NCBI GenBank assembly: GCA_002360455.1 | Contig: DEQQ01000068.1 | Location: 1-9,089 of the forward strand | Origin: Saprospiraceae bacterium UBA3362 | GTDB taxonomy: Bacteria; Bacteroidota; Bacteroidia; Chitinophagales; Saprospiraceae | DNA: 9,089 nucleotides | Direction of reading: 5' to 3' | Part shown: one piece after another, positions 1 through 7,269 of the stretch | How the letters are laid out: each line of letters opens with the position of its first letter | Position numbering within the stretch: the first letter of the stretch is position 1 | Position numbers and translations under genes: made by a program | Notes under the pieces: generated by a model | Told to the model about the DNA's origin: nothing | What the model saw: the letters and a program-made list of their open reading frames with translations, nothing else | Databases searched by the model: none

Positions 1-13
1 GCTCTTCCGATCT
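1..13. other. Residual Illumina sequencing adapter (artefact)
   Basis: Bases 1-13 read GCTCTTCCGATCT, an exact match to the last 13 bases of the common Illumina adapter that sits directly next to library inserts. A 13-base exact match placed precisely at the end of a sequence is very unlikely by chance. The actF reading frame stays open through it, but the four residues it would encode (D-R-K-S) do not look like the usual ActF continuation after a K-N-D-P-F-L type motif, where I would expect an acidic residue and then a His-containing stretch. The true genomic sequence probably begins at about base 14. Confidence 0.93.
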
Positions 14-1269
14 AAAAACGGATCATTCTTTGGAACAAGTGGCGCCTTAGATAAGAAGTGAAGAGTAGTAGCAATAAAAAGTGCTAAAAATCCCAACATC
101 AATCCAATCTCCGGAATGCCCGGAATATTAAATCCAATTCTAAAATTTGAAGCTGTATGAGAGTCATGTCCTGCGACATTCTCCGCAGCATTTTGTGCTG
201 CAGTTCCTGCGTGTTCCATCACTTCATGTGCAGTATGTAAAGTCCCTGGTTTGATCATTTGGAAAATATCAACCCAATGGCCAATAAATACCAGAATACC
301 GACTAAAACCAAAGTTCCGTATTTCCTTTTTGTATCATTTCTCATCAAAATAAGAAATGGCAGAACAAAATTGACAACTAAATTTCCATAAAATAAAACA
401 GGATATTCTCTAATTCTTGTTTGGAAGTAAACTGTCTCTTCGCCGACATTCCCATACCAAATAAGCATGTATTGAGAGAACCACAGGTAAGTCCAAAATA
501 CTGAAAAAGCAAACATAAACTTCCCTAAGTCATGAAAGTGCTCAGCATTTACATTATGGTAATAGCCTCTGCTTTTTAGATACACCAATAACAATATTGT
601 AAGAGCAATCATACTTACAAAGCAGCTGGCACTACAATACCAAGCAAACATAGTACTATACCAATGAGCATCAACGGACATGACCCATAACCATATTGCT
701 GCCGCGCTTGAAAAACCGGCTATTGGCAAGAATACGGCTGCATAAAATTTCATTTTGTTGTAATGGGAGTGTTTTGGATCAGCATGATCATCTTCTTCAA
801 TGCTCAGTGCTCTTATTTTTCTAGCAAAATAAATCCAAGCTCCAAGTATTATGGAGCCACCGACCAAGTACCAATATTTATTTAGAAAACTTGACTTCCC
901 AATAAGAACTTCATCCGAACTGACTGCTGTTTCATCTGCCCAATGATACAAATGATGCCAATGAAAAAACACACCTAATCCTAATATTAGCATGAGGACA
1001 AATCCCACCAATAGAAATTGTGACATTGCTTCCCAAACTCTTTTAAAGCCAACATTCCATCCTGCGTAGGCCGTTCTGCTTACTGCAATAAAAAATATGG
1101 CAAACAGAGCAATAAGAGTAAAGAATACACTATTATGCAAAAAATTGGTCCAAAATCTTGTATGATGTTCATCATCATTCATAAATATGGCGACAAGTGA
1201 GATGAGGCCAATGCCTCCCATTACTCCGAGTACCACTTTATCTTTAGAAGGTAACTGAATATAGCTCAT
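1..1269 (-). CDS. actF: ACIII membrane subunit ActF, 3' end missing
   Basis: ActF is the second large NrfD-like integral membrane subunit of Alternative Complex III, homologous to ActC and packed beside it in the inner membrane. Translating the minus strand from the ATG at 1269 (M-S-Y-I-Q-L-P-S-K) gives an uninterrupted frame to the left edge, about 419 genuine codons. I count ten hydrophobic segments, beginning near residues 13, 41, 73, 124, 163, 193, 240, 285, 325 and 380. The signature stretch N-A-E-H-F-H-D-L-G-K-F followed by W-T-Y-L-W-F-S-Q-Y-M is characteristic of ActF. A His-rich loop (H-W-H-H-L-Y-H-W) follows the third segment. The tenth segment is present, so only a short cytoplasmic C-terminal tail seems to be lost. 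The gene starts 32 bp after actE, with an A-rich stretch but no Shine-Dalgarno site before the ATG. The final codons at bases 1-13 are adapter sequence, so the real partial gene ends at about base 14. Confidence 0.95.
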   Translation of the reverse strand, partial: MSYIQLPSKDKVVLGVMGGIGLISLVAIFMNDDEHHTRFWTNFLHNSVFFTLIALFAIFFIAVSRTAYAGWNVGFKRVWEAMSQFLLVGFVLMLILGLGVFFHWHHLYHWADETAVSSDEVLIGKSSFLNKYWYLVGGSIILGAWIYFARKIRALSIEEDDHADPKHSHYNKMKFYAAVFLPIAGFSSAAAIWLWVMSVDAHWYSTMFAWYCSASCFVSMIALTILLLVYLKSRGYYHNVNAEHFHDLGKFMFAFSVFWTYLWFSQYMLIWYGNVGEETVYFQTRIREYPVLFYGNLVVNFVLPFLILMRNDTKRKYGTLVLVGILVFIGHWVDIFQMIKPGTLHTAHEVMEHAGTAAQNAAENVAGHDSHTASNFRIGFNIPGIPEIGLMLGFLALFIATTLHFLSKAPLVPKNDPFLDRKS

Positions 1270-1301
1270 TGATCTTTTTCGTTAATTTATAAATGAATGA
1301 A

Positions 1302-2081
1302 TTATTTTTTATTTGGTTTTGCAGGAGCCGTTTGAGCTGTATTGGCGATGGCCAACTTCTTTGCATCTGCAACACTTTGCGATCCTGATAAGGTATTTTC
1401 GGTTTCAGAATATTTCAAATTCTTTGTAGTGGCTTGAAGAGATCTAATATAATGAATAACATCCCATCGTTCCTGATAAGATAATTTATCTGCATAGGAA
1501 CCCATTACATTTTTTCCAAACATGATAGCATGGTATAATCTTCCTTCGCTGGCTGCAATAAATTCATCCTTAATTAAATTTGCAGGCTGTGCAGGATATT
1601 TACCATCATCTCTTACAAGATAGCCCGCTCCATCTCCTTTTTCACCATGGCAAATACCGCAATATATATTATATAAATTTTTCCCTTTTTCCAGTCCCGC
1701 TTTTGTGATAGGCAATGGATTTTTAGTGATTTCTTTGGATGCTCTTGCTCTTTCTTCTTCTGTATCTTTATAATAATAAGGAACCATTCCATTCTCCGTA
1801 TAAGCAATGGAATTATTCATCATTGTTGAGTCTGTGGTTTTAACAGAACCTCTAGGCAAAGTACCCTTTACAGGCAATCTTGGAGAAGCATATTTGCGAT
1901 AATTATCTTTATCCCATGTATGATAAAAATAATAGTTGTCTTGATTTGCTTCTACAGCTACACTATGTGCCATATCCGGCATATACTCATGACCCGTAGA
2001 GTTGCCTCCTGCCGGAGAACAAGAGATCATCAGATTAAGGCCAACAAACAATACTATTATAGAATAAATTAAACTCTTCAT
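1302..2081 (-). CDS. actE: ACIII monohaem cytochrome c lipoprotein ActE
   Basis: This 259-residue protein is the monohaem c-type cytochrome subunit of Alternative Complex III, acting on the periplasmic face as an electron carrier next to ActA. Residues 1-20 form a hydrophobic signal ending in L-M-I-S-C, a lipobox, so Cys21 is probably the lipidated N-terminus that tethers the protein to the inner membrane. A long N-terminal extension (about 22-125), rich in Tyr and Asn, precedes the cytochrome domain. The single haem motif is C-G-I-C-H at 141-145, followed by G-E-K-G-D-G. Met193 in V-M-G-S-Y-A-D-K-L is the likely second axial ligand. The domain closes with the usual W-D-V-I-H-Y-I-R-S-L helix near 206-215. 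A Lys/Ala-rich tail of about 40 residues follows. Only 2 bp separate its start codon from the actD stop, which suggests translational coupling. Confidence 0.96.
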   Translation of the reverse strand: MKSLIYSIIVLFVGLNLMISCSPAGGNSTGHEYMPDMAHSVAVEANQDNYYFYHTWDKDNYRKYASPRLPVKGTLPRGSVKTTDSTMMNNSIAYTENGMVPYYYKDTEEERARASKEITKNPLPITKAGLEKGKNLYNIYCGICHGEKGDGAGYLVRDDGKYPAQPANLIKDEFIAASEGRLYHAIMFGKNVMGSYADKLSYQERWDVIHYIRSLQATTKNLKYSETENTLSGSQSVADAKKLAIANTAQTAPAKPNKK

Positions 2082-2083
2082 GA

Positions 2084-2605
2084 TTAAATAGATTTGGTAT
2101 TAACTTCTTCGGCACCTGTCTCACTGAAAAAGGCTCTTGCATCCGAGTCAGAAACTTCGGAGCGATCAAAAGCAATGCAAAACTTATCATCTGTAGTTCT
2201 TAAATCCAACTGAGGATTTGATACTCCCGGCCACAATCCGCAGATTGTATAGAAAGTAATCGTCATACCCCATGCTGCAAATAGAACAGTTAGCTCAAAA
2301 GTAATAGGAATAAAAGACGGCACAGGCCAATGGGGTTTACCACCGAAAATAATGGGCCAATCTCGGGTAAAAATCCAAGTCATACCAAGAAATGCCGTCA
2401 GCGTACCTAGCATACCATAAACAAATCCTGCTTGATGCAATCTTGATTCTTCAAGACCCATTGCATGGTCTAAACCATGAACGGGAAAAGGAGTATATAC
2501 ATCCATTATTTCAAGATGCTTTCCTCTTGCATTTCTAACGGCACGTATAAGAATCTCTTCATCATTATACAATCCGTAAATTACTTCTTTGTGATATTGT
2601 CTCAT
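2084..2605 (-). CDS. actD: ACIII membrane subunit ActD (DUF3341)
   Basis: ActD is a small membrane subunit of Alternative Complex III with no cofactor. It packs against the large membrane subunits, and its precise role is unsettled. The protein has 173 residues, a usual length for the DUF3341 family. It has a soluble N-terminal part (1-55) containing Y-G-L-Y-N-D-E-E and the conserved-looking Y-T-P-F-P-V-H-G-L-D. Two membrane segments follow, at about 60-80 and 99-123. Between them lies the W-P-I-I-F-G-G-K-P-H-W-P-V-P-S-F-I-P motif, which together with the following I-T-F-E-L-T is typical of the family. The soluble tail contains D-D-K-F-C-I-A-F-D. The gene lies 27 bp after actC and 2 bp before actE. 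The start M-R-Q-Y-H-K is the only sensible one and has an AT-rich leader without a Shine-Dalgarno site. Confidence 0.95.
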   Translation of the reverse strand: MRQYHKEVIYGLYNDEEILIRAVRNARGKHLEIMDVYTPFPVHGLDHAMGLEESRLHQAGFVYGMLGTLTAFLGMTWIFTRDWPIIFGGKPHWPVPSFIPITFELTVLFAAWGMTITFYTICGLWPGVSNPQLDLRTTDDKFCIAFDRSEVSDSDARAFFSETGAEEVNTKSI

Positions 2606-2632
2606 GAATTCAACAATTTCAATTTTTTAAAA

Positions 2633-4054
2633 TTAATGATGACTTGTTTCTGAATGATGATGCTCATCGTGATGATGATGAACCGCATTCTCTCCAATGT
2701 ATTGATCTCCTCCAGCTTTAAGAATATGTTTTACTTCTGCAATAGCTACCACCGGTGCTACTCTTGTAAAAATCATATAAAAAGTAAAGAAAAGTCCAAT
2801 AGTTCCAATGAAAATTCCTATTTCTACCCAAGTCGGAATATAGTAACTCCATGATGATGGCAAATAATCTCTAGCCAAGGTAGTCGCAATAATTACAAAT
2901 CTCTCAAACCACATTCCTATATTAACGAAAATGGACATGAAGAATGTAACAAACACAGATCTTCTAAATTTCTTCACCCAGAAAATTTGAGGAGAAATCA
3001 CATTGCAGGCCATCATACCAAAATAAGACCACCAATACACTCCCATTGCTCTATTGAAGAATGCAAATTGCTCATAAACATATCCTGAATACCAAGCTAT
3101 AAACAGCTCTGTCAAATAAGCTACTCCAACTATAGTTCCTGTAACAAGAATTACCTTGTTCATAGACTCGATATGCTCTATTGTTATATACTCTTCTAAT
3201 TGAAGAATTTTTCTTGTAATTACCATCAAGGTTTGCACCATTGCAAATCCTGAAAAGATAGCTCCGGCAACAAAGTAAGGCGGAAATATTGTGGTATGCC
3301 ATCCGGGAATCACAGATGTAGCGAAGTCAAAACTTACTATGGTGTGTACCGAAAGTACCAAAGGTGTAGAGAGACCTGCAAGCACTAAAGAAAGAGACTC
3401 CCAACGTTGCCAATGTTTTGCAGATCCCGTCCATCCAAAAGATAAGAAATTGTATACTTTTTTTCTAAATCCTGTGGCTCTGTTTCTTATCGTGGCAAAG
3501 TCTGGAACCAATCCTGTGTACCAAAATAACAATGATACAGAGAAATAAGTAGAGATTGCAAAAACGTCCCATAACAATGGAGAGTTGAAGTTAGGCCATA
3601 GCGGACCTCTTGTATTTGGATAAGGGAAAAAATAATAGACCACCCAAATTCTTCCAACGTGAATCATAGGAAATAGAGCCGCGCAAATTACAGCAAAAAT
3701 CGTCATTGCTTCTGCTGCTCTGTTTACTCCTGTTCTCCATCGCTGTCTAAACAACATCAAAATGGCAGAAATCAAAGTTCCTGCGTGACCAATACCGATC
3801 CACCAAACAAAGTTGGTAATATCATAACCCCACCCGATGGTTCTGTTCAGATTCCATGTACCAGTTCCCATCCAAATAGTCCAGAGGATACAAAATACTC
3901 CGTAAGCTAATGTAGCTACACTTATGATAAAAGCTATTATCCATGATTTAGATGGAGCTCTTTCTGTTGGAGCACAGAGGTCTTCTGTAATTTGATGGTA
4001 GGTCTTATGTCCTTCTACCAAGGGGCGTCTAACCGGAGAAACAACTACTGACAT
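2633..4054 (-). CDS. actC: ACIII quinol-oxidising membrane subunit ActC (NrfD-like)
   Basis: ActC belongs to the NrfD/PsrC (polysulfide reductase membrane subunit) family. In Alternative Complex III it is the integral membrane protein assigned to quinol binding and oxidation, passing electrons to the iron-sulfur domain of ActB. The protein has 473 residues with about ten membrane helices. Recognisable features are the N-terminal T-Y-H-Q-I-T-E-D stretch before the first helix, the W-W-I-G-I-G-H-A-G-T-L-I-S segment near 85-97 with its conserved His, P-M-I-H-V-G-R around 129-135, and the W-F-E-R-F-V-I-I segment near 383-390. These are the pattern expected of ActC rather than ActF. The C-terminus is unusual: the last 15 residues (459-473) contain nine His plus acidic and Ser/Thr residues. 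The gene starts 21 bp after actB and ends 27 bp before actD. Confidence 0.97.
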   Translation of the reverse strand: MSVVVSPVRRPLVEGHKTYHQITEDLCAPTERAPSKSWIIAFIISVATLAYGVFCILWTIWMGTGTWNLNRTIGWGYDITNFVWWIGIGHAGTLISAILMLFRQRWRTGVNRAAEAMTIFAVICAALFPMIHVGRIWVVYYFFPYPNTRGPLWPNFNSPLLWDVFAISTYFSVSLLFWYTGLVPDFATIRNRATGFRKKVYNFLSFGWTGSAKHWQRWESLSLVLAGLSTPLVLSVHTIVSFDFATSVIPGWHTTIFPPYFVAGAIFSGFAMVQTLMVITRKILQLEEYITIEHIESMNKVILVTGTIVGVAYLTELFIAWYSGYVYEQFAFFNRAMGVYWWSYFGMMACNVISPQIFWVKKFRRSVFVTFFMSIFVNIGMWFERFVIIATTLARDYLPSSWSYYIPTWVEIGIFIGTIGLFFTFYMIFTRVAPVVAIAEVKHILKAGGDQYIGENAVHHHHDEHHHSETSHH

Positions 4055-4075
4055 TCTTGCTTAATTTGAATTGGT

Positions 4076-7000
4076 TTACGCATAAAGATTTTCGTCTCTA
4101 TTATTCACTTTCATGGTATAATTCACTACCGACTGAACATTCACCTCTTCTAACACAATGTAGTTGAGTGGATTTTCAAGTTTCTTGGTGAGTACACCTT
4201 CTTTATTGTTCATGTCCCCAAAAGTAATAGCTCCTGTAGGACAGGCTGTTTGACATGCTGTTTTAACATCAGAATCATTCAAAGATCTTTCTGCTTTCTT
4301 GGCGTTGAGTTTTCCTTCTTGAATTCTTTGAATACAGAAAGAACATTTTTCGATTACACCTCTAGATCTTACTGTCACATCAGGATTTAATACCATTCGG
4401 ATTAAATTCTCTGCATAATAAGGTTTATCTGTTTCTTTATTTAGATTGTGCTGATTGATCGGGAATAAATCTGCTGCTGTAAAATCATACCAGTTGAATC
4501 TTCTTACTTTATAAGGACAGTTGTTGGCACAATATCTTGTTCCAACACATCTGTTGTAAGCCATTTGATTCAAGCCTTCTGAAGAATGGTTTGTCGCGTT
4601 TACAGGACAAACATTCTCGCATGGAGCATTATTGCAATGCTGACACATCATAGGCTGGTATACCACATTAGGTTTTTCCACATCACCATAAAAATAACGG
4701 TCTATTCTGAGCCAGGTCATCTCATGATGTCTTGACACTTCGCGCTTTCCTACGACAGGAACATTATTCTCCGCCATACAGGCTACAGCACAAGATCCAC
4801 AACCAATGCAAGCATTGAGATCAATATGCATTCCCCAATGATGCCCCGAATTGTATTTGTATTCATGGCCCGGATAGAGTGTATAGGAATTCAACTTTTG
4901 GAATTCTTTTCTTTCTTCCTGAAGATGCTCCAGGCTTTCTTTTATATCCTTAAGGTTGGTCTGTCTCAACACAGATCTCTTGGTCAAAGAACCTTGATAT
5001 CCTTTGGTCAGAGGCTTGAAAGCATCATCTACCAAAGCAGCTTCATCAGCATTTATTGTCTTTCCGGTAGAGGTCTCCACAGCGGTTACTCCAAGAGTGT
5101 GATGATGTTGAACGCAGGCAAAGTTTTTCTCTATTTTTCCTGAAGAATTAGAAACTTGAACGTCTGTCAAATAATATTGAACATAGCCATTTTCAATCTT
5201 TAGGCTTGGGAAAAAATCGGTACCTATATCTGAGCCACATACTCCGGCTTTTGTTCTACCATATCCCAAAGGAATGGAAACCGTTCCTTCCATTTGACCA
5301 AATTGCTTAACAGCTCCTATAGTAGTTTTTACGCCAGCTAATGTAAGATCCACCATTTCTCCATTTTCGTTCACCTCTGCAAAGGCTATAAATCTTCTGT
5401 CCCCGTCAAATTTTATTGGAACAGCGAGATAATTTCCCCATACTGTTCTGTTGATAGGATCAGCAAGCTCCATTAACCATGGATTATTGGAATATTGTCC
5501 GGCTCCAATGCCCACACTTTCTGTAAAACTTAGTTCCAACTCAGTGCCGGCAGGTTTAGATAAAGCAGCTGCAGCTTCGGTTAAAGAAGGATTAAAACTT
5601 GCGGCTGTTCCTGATGCAGGAAGCTCACAAACCCCATCATGTAAGCAAAGATCCCAAGAAGCTCCAGCAGCTTTTGGAAGTATATTTTGAGTCCAATTTG
5701 CTCTCAAGTAGTCGTAATAAGCTTGTTCTGAATCGCCATTAATATTGGGTGAAGCAGACCATACTAATAAACTGTGTGGAGCCTGTCTTGTGTTGAACAA
5801 TGGATTTATTGTAGGTTGAACAAGGCTGTATAATCCACGCTTGGCTTCGGCATCGCTCCAAGACTCAAGGTAATGATGATCGGGAGCCAAATGTGTACAC
5901 ATTGAGGCTGTTTCATCCATCAAAGCATTAAAACTCACACGAGTTTTAACAGATGTCATTGCCGTAGAAAAATCTTTGGCTAATGGAGTATCAAAACAAG
6001 GATTTGCATGCCACACGATCAATACATCCACTTGATTGGATTGCATTTCTTTTACGAGACCTATGAGATCTGAGTCTGAACCCTGTCTCTGGAAAGAAGC
6101 TCTGGCGGTAGATACTGTTTTACCGATATTGCCTAAAGCTTGATTGATATTAAAGCACAGAATCTGATCTCCTAAATTGTTATTTCCACAAACCACCAAG
6201 GACTTGCCTGCTGAAGCTTTGAGTTGATCTGCCAATTTGCTCAGAGCGGATTTTGCTTTGTCATTCAAGCTTAAACTTGGAACAGAAGATATACCCAATG
6301 CCGTTGCTAAGTGAGCAATTGCTGCACTTTGTTCAGAAGGTTTTACCAAGATTCTATTGTCTGCATTAGACCCTGTCAATGACATGTGAGATTCCACTTG
6401 TACATGTCTTGACATCTTAGGATTCTCTGCATGAACTGTTCTGTTTTTGGCGTATTGAGCAGCATATTCTACAGGAGAAATCCATGTACCGAGAAAATCT
6501 GCATTAAAACTCACAATCAGTTCTGCCTGATCAAATTTATAATCCGGAATTACTCTCTCACCAAAACATTTCTGAGCTGCATCCAATAAGGCTGCCGATG
6601 AAACCGGATCATAACAGATATGCTTGGTGTTAGTATATTTTGCAGTAAATTCTGCTATTGCTTTTTTGGTTGTAGGGCTTACAATGGTATGGGATAAAAT
6701 TCTAACTTTTGCGCCTGTGGCAAAGCTATCCATGAGGCTTTTGTCTAAGTCCGCCCAAGACAATTTTTCTATTTTATCGCCACTGACTGTAGCCGGTTCT
6801 TGAACTCTATTGTAGTCGTATAAACTTAAGACTGAAGCTTGTGCTCGGGCTGAGGTTCCTCCTCCTGTCCAGCTTGCTTTTGAGTTCCCTTCAATTTTAA
6901 TAGGTCTGCCTTCTCTTGTTTTTACCAACACCGGCAAAACATCACCACCGGAGATAAAGGTAGAAGCATAGTAGTTTGCTATGCCGGGGACTATTTCGTC

Positions 7001-7249
7001 AGGTCTTACAGTATATGGAATTGCTCTTTTGATCGGCACTTCACAAGAAGCCAATGTTGCAGCTCCTAATCCGAATCCCAAGAGTTTCAGAAAATCTCTT
7101 CTGTTGGATTCGACTTGAGAAGAACGTTCATCTTCCAATACCGATTCCAAAGACATAGGATGAACCTCTGCTTGAGCTTGTTCTATAAATATGGGATCCT
7201 GAGTTAAATCTTTCTCATCTACCCAAACTGATTGATCTTGCAACTTCAT
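4076..7249 (-). CDS. actB: ACIII molybdopterin-like / iron-sulfur subunit ActB
   Basis: ActB is the large periplasmic electron-transfer subunit of Alternative Complex III. It fuses a domain resembling molybdopterin oxidoreductases, which carries no molybdenum in characterised ACIII, to a ferredoxin-like iron-sulfur domain. I choose the ATG at 7249 (M-K-L-Q-D-Q), giving 1057 residues. An upstream in-frame ATG at 7291 would add 14 residues and overlap actA. The first start sits 20 bp after the actA stop behind an A/G-rich leader, and V-W-V-D-E-K-D-L then aligns with the usual family N-terminus. A twin-arginine signal R-R-D-F-L-K (50-55) leads into a hydrophobic stretch and a lipobox-like L-A-S-C with Cys69. 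The iron-sulfur domain, from about residue 790, has Cys at 814, 817, 820 and 824; 869, 872, 877 and 881; 901, 907 and 911; 969 and 972; 999 and 1003. Fifteen Cys fit three [4Fe-4S] clusters and one [3Fe-4S], because Thr904 stands where a Cys would complete the third group. Confidence 0.96.
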   Translation of the reverse strand: MKLQDQSVWVDEKDLTQDPIFIEQAQAEVHPMSLESVLEDERSSQVESNRRDFLKLLGFGLGAATLASCEVPIKRAIPYTVRPDEIVPGIANYYASTFISGGDVLPVLVKTREGRPIKIEGNSKASWTGGGTSARAQASVLSLYDYNRVQEPATVSGDKIEKLSWADLDKSLMDSFATGAKVRILSHTIVSPTTKKAIAEFTAKYTNTKHICYDPVSSAALLDAAQKCFGERVIPDYKFDQAELIVSFNADFLGTWISPVEYAAQYAKNRTVHAENPKMSRHVQVESHMSLTGSNADNRILVKPSEQSAAIAHLATALGISSVPSLSLNDKAKSALSKLADQLKASAGKSLVVCGNNNLGDQILCFNINQALGNIGKTVSTARASFQRQGSDSDLIGLVKEMQSNQVDVLIVWHANPCFDTPLAKDFSTAMTSVKTRVSFNALMDETASMCTHLAPDHHYLESWSDAEAKRGLYSLVQPTINPLFNTRQAPHSLLVWSASPNINGDSEQAYYDYLRANWTQNILPKAAGASWDLCLHDGVCELPASGTAASFNPSLTEAAAALSKPAGTELELSFTESVGIGAGQYSNNPWLMELADPINRTVWGNYLAVPIKFDGDRRFIAFAEVNENGEMVDLTLAGVKTTIGAVKQFGQMEGTVSIPLGYGRTKAGVCGSDIGTDFFPSLKIENGYVQYYLTDVQVSNSSGKIEKNFACVQHHHTLGVTAVETSTGKTINADEAALVDDAFKPLTKGYQGSLTKRSVLRQTNLKDIKESLEHLQEERKEFQKLNSYTLYPGHEYKYNSGHHWGMHIDLNACIGCGSCAVACMAENNVPVVGKREVSRHHEMTWLRIDRYFYGDVEKPNVVYQPMMCQHCNNAPCENVCPVNATNHSSEGLNQMAYNRCVGTRYCANNCPYKVRRFNWYDFTAADLFPINQHNLNKETDKPYYAENLIRMVLNPDVTVRSRGVIEKCSFCIQRIQEGKLNAKKAERSLNDSDVKTACQTACPTGAITFGDMNNKEGVLTKKLENPLNYIVLEEVNVQSVVNYTMKVNNRDENLYA

Positions 7250-7269
7250 GTTTTCTTTTGTCTTTAGAA

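Noticed and set aside
1270..1301. Possible terminator or internal promoter between actE and actF
   Set aside because: The gap is AT-rich but has no stable inverted repeat with a T-run and no TTTG-N19-TAnnTTTG match. Co-transcription is simpler.
1613..1807. Small minus-strand open frame within actE
   Set aside because: It overlaps the cytochrome domain of actE in another frame and is Lys/Ile-rich without a domain, as expected for an alternative-frame shadow.
2654..2854. Short plus-strand open frame starting M-M-M-L-I-V-M-M-M
   Set aside because: It is the reverse complement of the CAT-rich His tail of actC. The run of ATG codons is a by-product of His codons.
4826..5690. Two plus-strand open frames within actB
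   Set aside because: Both lie antisense to a continuous, well-supported actB frame and contain no known motif.
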